Below the pieces are notes generated by a model. The model saw nothing but the letters and a program-made list of their open reading frames with translations. It made no database searches and was not told the DNA's origin. A stretch of 64,000 bases of DNA from Monarcha castaneiventris obscurior. Its lineage: Eukaryota; Chordata; Aves; Passeriformes; Monarchidae. Positions within the stretch are counted from its first letter, which is position 1, and every line of letters starts with the position of its first letter. Below, piece after piece: positions 63,201 through 64,000 of this stretch. The position numbers were made by a program, and so were the translations under genes. The stretch is from the NCBI GenBank assembly GCA_026261815.1, contig JAMPIT010000890.1:7656001-7720000 (forward strand). The letters are read 5' to 3'.

Positions 63201-64000
63201 CGTGCTCACAGGCTGCCATCTTCATTCGGTAACTACTAACAAAACTTTAAAAGGTGCTGATACAGGAAAGTGGAGTAATTTATAGGCCTCTGAATTAATA
63301 GTTTCACTTAAGGAGTAATGAGACAAAATTGTGTAAACCATTTTTCTTAATGCCTTCTGTACCTAACTATACAGGGTTTCTTGCCCTCACCCCAGGCCCC
63401 ACTGATGTGAAATGCATTTGGTTTGTCAGGAGAAAACTCAATGAGCTCAACAAATCACAAGTTCTTGGAGGGCAGTATTATTTTATGGAATAGTTTGAAG
63501 TGATGTTACTGTTGAGCAGATCTTACTATTACTAGGTAGGATGAATATTTAATCTGAGCCCTTTAGGTGCGTGTTGATGGCAGTCTTAGTTACCGGGGCA
63601 ACAAGAAAAATGCTCTTCAAGACCTGTTAAGAAAAGTAATATGTGAATCACCATATCACCATGTGAATGGTACTGTGTGAAATAATAAAAGCACTGGAAG
63701 CATTCTTTTATATTGCCCGAAATTCAACTACTAGATAAGGAACTTATAATCAGGGGGGACATGATGAAAGCCTGGAATGATATTTATTTAGATCTGTATT
63801 TTACAAAGTTGGGGGGCCTTTTCCTTCTTTTTAGGTGCTATGATTCTTTTTCTTTCAGCTATAAGTGACACAGAAACAGTTTCTTCTACATCAATTAACA
63901 GATCTTTCTCCAAGCACATCTGATATGTAGAAGGTTCCATTTTTATTTCAGTCCATTAGATTGTTTTTCCATTTCATAAACACGAATATGCATACAAACA
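60261..64000. other. Intron 1 stretch to window end
   Basis: AT-rich intron with an A-run at about 61,041-61,055, a TTTTA repeat at about 63,025-63,041 and an RFX-type X-box at 63,589-63,602. An open frame of 144 codons at 62,161-62,595 lacks a recognisable domain and is taken as chance. Confidence 0.6.
63589..63602. promoter_or_regulatory. RFX-type X-box motif
   Basis: GTTACC GG GGCAAC is a complete match to the RFX X-box rule (GTNRCC, 0-3 bases, RGYAAC). RFX factors drive ciliary and many neuronal genes. From base counting alone, about 0.5 such match is expected by chance in 64 kb, so function is unproven. Confidence 0.3.

Larger units (their letters stand above)
17580..64000 (+). other. 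GRID2: GRID2 intron 1 (5' part; continues past the window)
   Basis: The intron begins at the donor GTAAGGGG. No open frame in the next 46 kb resembles the expected second exon, which would continue HIG-AIF into the receptor's amino-terminal domain. GRID2 is known in vertebrates as a giant gene with very long early introns, so a first intron longer than 46 kb is expected. The rest of the intron is AT-rich, with scattered repeats listed separately. Confidence 0.85.

Noticed and set aside
1..64000. CRISPR arrays, tRNA or rRNA genes, intact retroviral genes or LTR pairs, and a novel multi-gene system
   Set aside because: None seen by eye: no regularly spaced repeats, no cloverleaf with both A and B boxes, no retroviral protein motifs, and only one supported coding exon.

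Overview
The window reads as ordinary single-copy nuclear DNA from a bird. The evidence is CR1 LINE 3' ends with the avian-type tail of short ATTCTATGAT-like repeats (about 745-1,428 on + and 45,498-45,892 on -), sparse interspersed repeats, very old CR1/L3-like and MIR-like relics, and one CpG island surrounded by AT-rich, intron-like sequence. There is no operon structure, no dense coding and no RNA gene that I can recognise.

Only one protein-coding exon is supported. Bases 17,492-17,579 (+) encode a signal peptide followed by DSIIHI and the first base of a glycine codon, ending at a GTAAGG donor. This matches exon 1 of GRID2, the delta-2 ionotropic glutamate receptor. The window is therefore the 5' end of a bird GRID2 locus.

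Layout. Bases 1 to about 16,500 are upstream intergenic DNA holding one CR1 copy, two MIR-like SINE remnants and small repeats. Bases about 16,500-17,491 are the candidate promoter and 5' leader: a CT-rich tract, an inverted CCAAT box, a TG-rich tract and two small upstream ORFs. A CpG island covers about 16,730-18,830 and runs well past exon 1 into intron 1, with a TATAAATA motif at its downstream edge. Bases 17,580-64,000 are the start of intron 1; no second exon is visible in this 46 kb. The intron holds a CR1 copy, two old CR1/L3-like relics in opposite orientation (about 56,110-56,445 on - and 57,880-60,260 on +), MIR-like fragments, homopolymer runs, small tandem duplications and several perfect inverted repeats.

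I found no convincing evidence of a new biological system. The most useful leads are the possible second promoter in intron 1, the upstream ORFs, the 26-bp palindrome at 46,561, the RFX-type X-box at 63,589, and the LINE relic at 58-60 kb, which still shows fragments of its reverse transcriptase.
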